Positions 61,344-64,000 of a DNA stretch of 64,000 nt are shown here, one piece after another. The position numbers and the translations under genes were made by a program. The notes under the pieces are model-generated. The model had not been told where the DNA came from, did no database searches, and was given only the letters and a program-made list of their open reading frames with translations. The first letter of the stretch is position 1. Each line of letters opens with the position of its first letter. Source of the DNA: Nocardioides palaemonis (GTDB lineage Bacteria; Actinomycetota; Actinomycetes; Propionibacteriales; Nocardioidaceae); the NCBI RefSeq assembly GCF_018275325.1, contig NZ_JAGVQR010000001.1, positions 1,364,001 to 1,428,000 of the forward strand. Reading direction: 5' to 3'.

Positions 61344-61586
61344 TCAGGCGTCGAGGTCCTGCTCGACCAGCGCGGCGATCGCGTCGACCGCCGCCTCGTC
61401 GTCGCCGGCGACCTCGACGGTGTCGCCGTGGCCGGCGCCGAGGGTCATGATCATCAGCGACGAGCTGGCGTCGACGCCGTTGATGGTGACGTCGGAGCCG
61501 AGCTCGCCGGCCTTCTCGGCGATGATGGCGGCGGGGCGGGCGTGCAGGCCGACGGCGGAGCCGACGACGACGGACTTGCTGGGCAT
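61344..61586 (-). CDS. ptsH: Phosphocarrier protein HPr
   Basis: An 80-residue HPr of the sugar phosphotransferase system. His15 in VGLHARPAA takes phosphate from enzyme I and passes it to EIIA. The serine region DASSSLMIM corresponds to the regulatory Ser46 area of Gram-positive HPr, though context is altered. It lies 42 bp downstream of fruA in the same direction; AAGGAG just upstream of ATG 61586 fits. Enzyme I is not in the window. Confidence 0.95.
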   Translation of the reverse strand: MPSKSVVVGSAVGLHARPAAIIAEKAGELGSDVTINGVDASSSLMIMTLGAGHGDTVEVAGDDEAAVDAIAALVEQDLDA

Positions 61587-61628
61587 GGTGCTCCTTCGGG
61601 TGGGGAGTGTGTCGGGTCGTGCGGTGGG

Positions 61629-63701
61629 TCAGACGGTAGCGAGGTCGGCGTCGGTGCGGCCCAAGCTCTTGAGGACGATCACGAGGGCGGCGCTGACGAG
61701 GACGCCGGCGAGCAGCGCCACGAGGAACCAGATCTTGTTGTCCACGGCGAAGAGCACGAAGATGCCGCCGTGCGGGGCGCGCAGCCCCACGTCGAGGCCC
61801 ATCGAGAGCGCTCCGGTGACGGCGCTGCCGGCCATGATCGACGGGATCACGCGCAGCGGGTCGGCCGCCGCGAACGGGATCGCGCCCTCGGTGATGAACG
61901 ACGCGCCCATCAGCCAGGCGGCCTTGCCGTTCTCCCGCTCGGGGACCGTGAAGAGCCCGGGGCGTACGACGGTGGCGAGCGCGAGTGCCAGCGGCGGCAC
62001 CATGCCGGCGAGCATGACGGCGGCCATGACCTTGAGCTGCGGGGCGTCCGTCGCGGTGGCGGCGGCGCCGAGACCGGCGGTCGCGAAGGCGTAGGCCGTC
62101 TTGTTGAGCGGGCCGCCCATGTCGAAGGCCATCATCAGGCCGAGGATGACGCCGAGCAGGACCGCGGAGCCGCCGCTCATGCTGTTGAGGCCGTCCGTGA
62201 GGGCGGACATCAGGCTGGCGAGCGGCTTGCCGAGGACGACCACCATGACGAACCCGGAGATGAGGGTCGCCAAGAGCGGGATCACCAGCACGGGCATCAG
62301 CCCGCGGGCCCAGGTCGGGACCTTCCACGAGGCGATCCAGTGAGCGGCGAGACCGGCGAGGACGCCGCCGATGATGCCGCCGAGGAAGCCGGAGTTGAGA
62401 GTGCCGGCGATCGCGCCCATCACGAAGCCGGGGGCGATACCGGGGCGGTCGGCGATGGCGTAGGCGATGTAGCCGGCGAGCGCCGGCACGAGGAAGCCGA
62501 ACGCGGCCGCTCCGAGGGTGAAGAACAGCGCGCCGAGGTAGGCGAAGAACGAGCTGCCGGCGAGCGCGTGGTCGAGGCCGAGCTCGTTGACGTCGGGCAG
62601 GTTGAACAGCGTGTTGTCGACCGCGATCGACTGGCCGTCGTTGACGATCTCGTAGCCGCCGAAGAGGAAGCCGAGCGCGATCAGCAGACCACCGGCCGCG
62701 ACGAACGGGATCATGTAGGACACGCCGGTCATCAGCACGCGGCGGATCCGGCCGCCCCATGACTCGTCGGCGGCGTGGCCGGCGCCGGCGGACGACGCCT
62801 CGCCCTCGACCTTGGGTGCACTGGCCGGGTCGGCGGCGTAGCGCAGCGCCTCGGCGACCATCGCGTCGGCGTCGTCGATCGGGCGCTTCACGCCGCTGCT
62901 GACCATCGGCTTGCCGGCGAAGCGGCCGCGGTCGCGGACCCCCACGTCGACGGCGAAGATGACGGCGCCGGCGGCGGCGATGGTGTCGGGGGACAGGGGG
63001 GTCGACCCGGCCGAGCCCTGCGTCTCGACCTGGAGGCGTACGCCCGCGCGCTCGGCGGCGGCCTCGAGGGCCTCGGCTGCCATGTAGGTGTGCGCGATGC
63101 CGGTCGGGCAGGCGGTGACCGCCACCAGCGACGGCTTCTCCGACGAGGCCGCGGCGGCAGCGGGTGCCGCGGCGGCAGCGGCAGGAGCGGCGGCAGCGGC
63201 AGGAGCGGCGGCAGCAGCGGCCGGTGCGGCGGCGTGCTTGGCCGGCGCCGGCTCGCCGAGCTCGTGGGTGACCAGGTCGACGACGTCCTCGTCGGTCTCG
63301 GCGGCGCGCAGGGCGTCGGTGAAGGCGGGCTTCACCAGCGCGCGGGCCAGCTTGGTGAGGATGGTGAGGTGGTCGGCGTCGCCACCGGCGGGCGCGGCGA
63401 TGAGGAAGGCGATGTCGGCCGGGCCGTCCTTGGCGCCGAAGTCGACCGGCGGCTCGAGCCGGGCGAACGCGAGCGTCGGGACCTCGACGCCGGCGGTGCG
63501 GCAGTGCGGGATCGCGATGCCGCCGGGCAGGCCGGTCGCCGAGGTGGACTCGCGGGCGAACGCGTCCTCGACCAGCTGGTCCTTGTCGGTCGCGCGGCCG
63601 GCGTCGTCGACGACGCCGGCGAGCGCCCGGATCACGTCGTGCTTGTCGGAGCCCCAGTCGGCTCCGAGCCGCACGAGTGCGGTGGTGATGAGGTCGGTCA
63701 T
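61629..63701 (-). CDS. fruA: PTS fructose transporter EIIABC
   Basis: A 690-residue three-domain permease. EIIA-Fru (residues 1-155) has the phosphorylated His66 in GIAIPHCRTAG. A pure Ala/Pro linker (about 157-186) leads to EIIB-Fru with Cys198 in TACPTGIAHTYMAAEAL. EIIC spans residues about 315-680 with eight or more hydrophobic segments (PFVAAGGLLIALGFLFGGYE, GPLNKTAYAFA). It imports fructose as fructose 1-phosphate. ATG 63701 overlaps the fruK stop (ATGA). Confidence 0.96.
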   Translation of the reverse strand: MTDLITTALVRLGADWGSDKHDVIRALAGVVDDAGRATDKDQLVEDAFARESTSATGLPGGIAIPHCRTAGVEVPTLAFARLEPPVDFGAKDGPADIAFLIAAPAGGDADHLTILTKLARALVKPAFTDALRAAETDEDVVDLVTHELGEPAPAKHAAAPAAAAAAPAAAAAPAAAAAAPAAAAASSEKPSLVAVTACPTGIAHTYMAAEALEAAAERAGVRLQVETQGSAGSTPLSPDTIAAAGAVIFAVDVGVRDRGRFAGKPMVSSGVKRPIDDADAMVAEALRYAADPASAPKVEGEASSAGAGHAADESWGGRIRRVLMTGVSYMIPFVAAGGLLIALGFLFGGYEIVNDGQSIAVDNTLFNLPDVNELGLDHALAGSSFFAYLGALFFTLGAAAFGFLVPALAGYIAYAIADRPGIAPGFVMGAIAGTLNSGFLGGIIGGVLAGLAAHWIASWKVPTWARGLMPVLVIPLLATLISGFVMVVVLGKPLASLMSALTDGLNSMSGGSAVLLGVILGLMMAFDMGGPLNKTAYAFATAGLGAAATATDAPQLKVMAAVMLAGMVPPLALALATVVRPGLFTVPERENGKAAWLMGASFITEGAIPFAAADPLRVIPSIMAGSAVTGALSMGLDVGLRAPHGGIFVLFAVDNKIWFLVALLAGVLVSAALVIVLKSLGRTDADLATV

Positions 63702-64000
63702 GCGATGACTCCCAGTGCGGTGACGCCGACGAGCTCCGTGCGGAGCTGCGAGGGCAGGGGGATGGTGGTGCCGGGTAGGCCTGCGGCGGCGCTGCCGTAG
63801 GAGACTGCGAGGGCGAGGCGGTCGGGGGCGGCGAGCCCCCGGATGTCGCCGAGGAGGTAGCCGAAGAGGCTGGAGTCACCGGCGCCCACGGTGCTGACGA
63901 CGGTCGTGGGCGGAGGGGTGGCGTGCCAGGCACCCTCCTCGGTCACGAGGACGGCGCCGTTGCCGCCGAGGGTGGCGAGGACGGCCCCGACCCCCCGGTC
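63698..64000 (-). CDS. fruK: 1-phosphofructokinase, C-terminal part (5' end outside window)
   Basis: The last 100 residues of a PfkB-family kinase, open to the window edge: VLATLGGNGAVLVT and then the catalytic STVGAGDSSLFGYLLG with the base Asp, and GSAAAGLPGTTIPLPSQL. Downstream EIIABC-Fru and HPr make 1-phosphofructokinase, which converts fructose 1-phosphate to the 1,6-bisphosphate, by far the best call. Transcription runs fruK-fruA-ptsH. Confidence 0.9.
   Translation of the reverse strand, partial: DRGVGAVLATLGGNGAVLVTEEGAWHATPPPTTVVSTVGAGDSSLFGYLLGDIRGLAAPDRLALAVSYGSAAAGLPGTTIPLPSQLRTELVGVTALGVIA

Noticed and set aside
1..64000. tRNA, rRNA, tmRNA or SRP RNA genes
   Set aside because: None recognised by eye on either strand; a covariance-model search would be needed to exclude them fully.

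Overview
The window is about 64 kb of very GC-rich chromosome. Third codon positions are almost always G or C and GTG starts are common. The gene order is the conserved actinobacterial backbone ffh - rpsP - khpA - rimM - trmD - rplS - lepB - rnhB - DUF2469 - yraN - comM - dprA - xerC - rpsB - tsf - pyrH - frr - cdsA - rlmN - dxr - site-2 protease - ispG - proS - rimP - nusA - ylxR - infB - rbfA - truB - ribF. DUF2469, the mycothiol-type DinB fold and the DUF4439 ferritin-like pair point to Actinobacteria. The order and style best fit Nocardioides or a close relative; this is inference, with no database search behind it.

Layout. 1-8.5 kb: the 3' end of ffh, a frameshifted M29 aminopeptidase, an NYN protein, a ROK regulator divergent from a secreted GH3 glycosidase, an amidohydrolase, a VanW protein and a GNAT. 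8.5-18.3 kb: ribosome maturation and DNA-uptake genes, often overlapping by 1-4 nt, including a TrmD fused to a GNAT domain. 18.3-27.8 kb: an M23 peptidase, then rpsB-tsf, pyrH-frr-cdsA and attached small genes, rlmN and a mannosyltransferase-like GT4. 27.8-37.3 kb: accessory genes (LOG protein, DinB-like protein, GNAT, RIO kinase, MBL-rhodanese persulfide enzyme, secreted M1 peptidase, a truncated acyl-CoA-synthetase-like protein, an AAA+ ATPase and a TPR membrane protein). 37.3-42 kb: dxr - site-2 protease - ispG and a GNAT. 42-47 kb: a compact module of sigma factor, small partner, cytoplasmic subtilase and TPR-CHAT protease, the most system-like accessory block here. 47-52.7 kb: a secreted propeller-like protein, proS, a HAD hydrolase and two ferritin-like proteins. 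52.7-61.2 kb: rimP-nusA, ylxR, infB, rbfA-truB-ribF and a membrane protein. 61.3-64 kb, minus strand: a fructose PTS operon (fruK-fruA-ptsH), cut by the window edge.

Regulatory texture. Many genes have a TANNNT hexamer ending 6-8 nt before the start codon and no Shine-Dalgarno sequence, the signature of leaderless transcription. Ribosomal protein genes instead have long structured leaders (rpsB, rplS) and infB has its Shine-Dalgarno inside a hairpin. Intergenic spaces hold several small repeat families: 23-8-23 hairpins, a roughly 33-nt dispersed element, 28-nt and 20-nt tandem repeats, and twin palindromes after infB. No tRNA, rRNA, CRISPR, prophage or insertion sequence was recognised.
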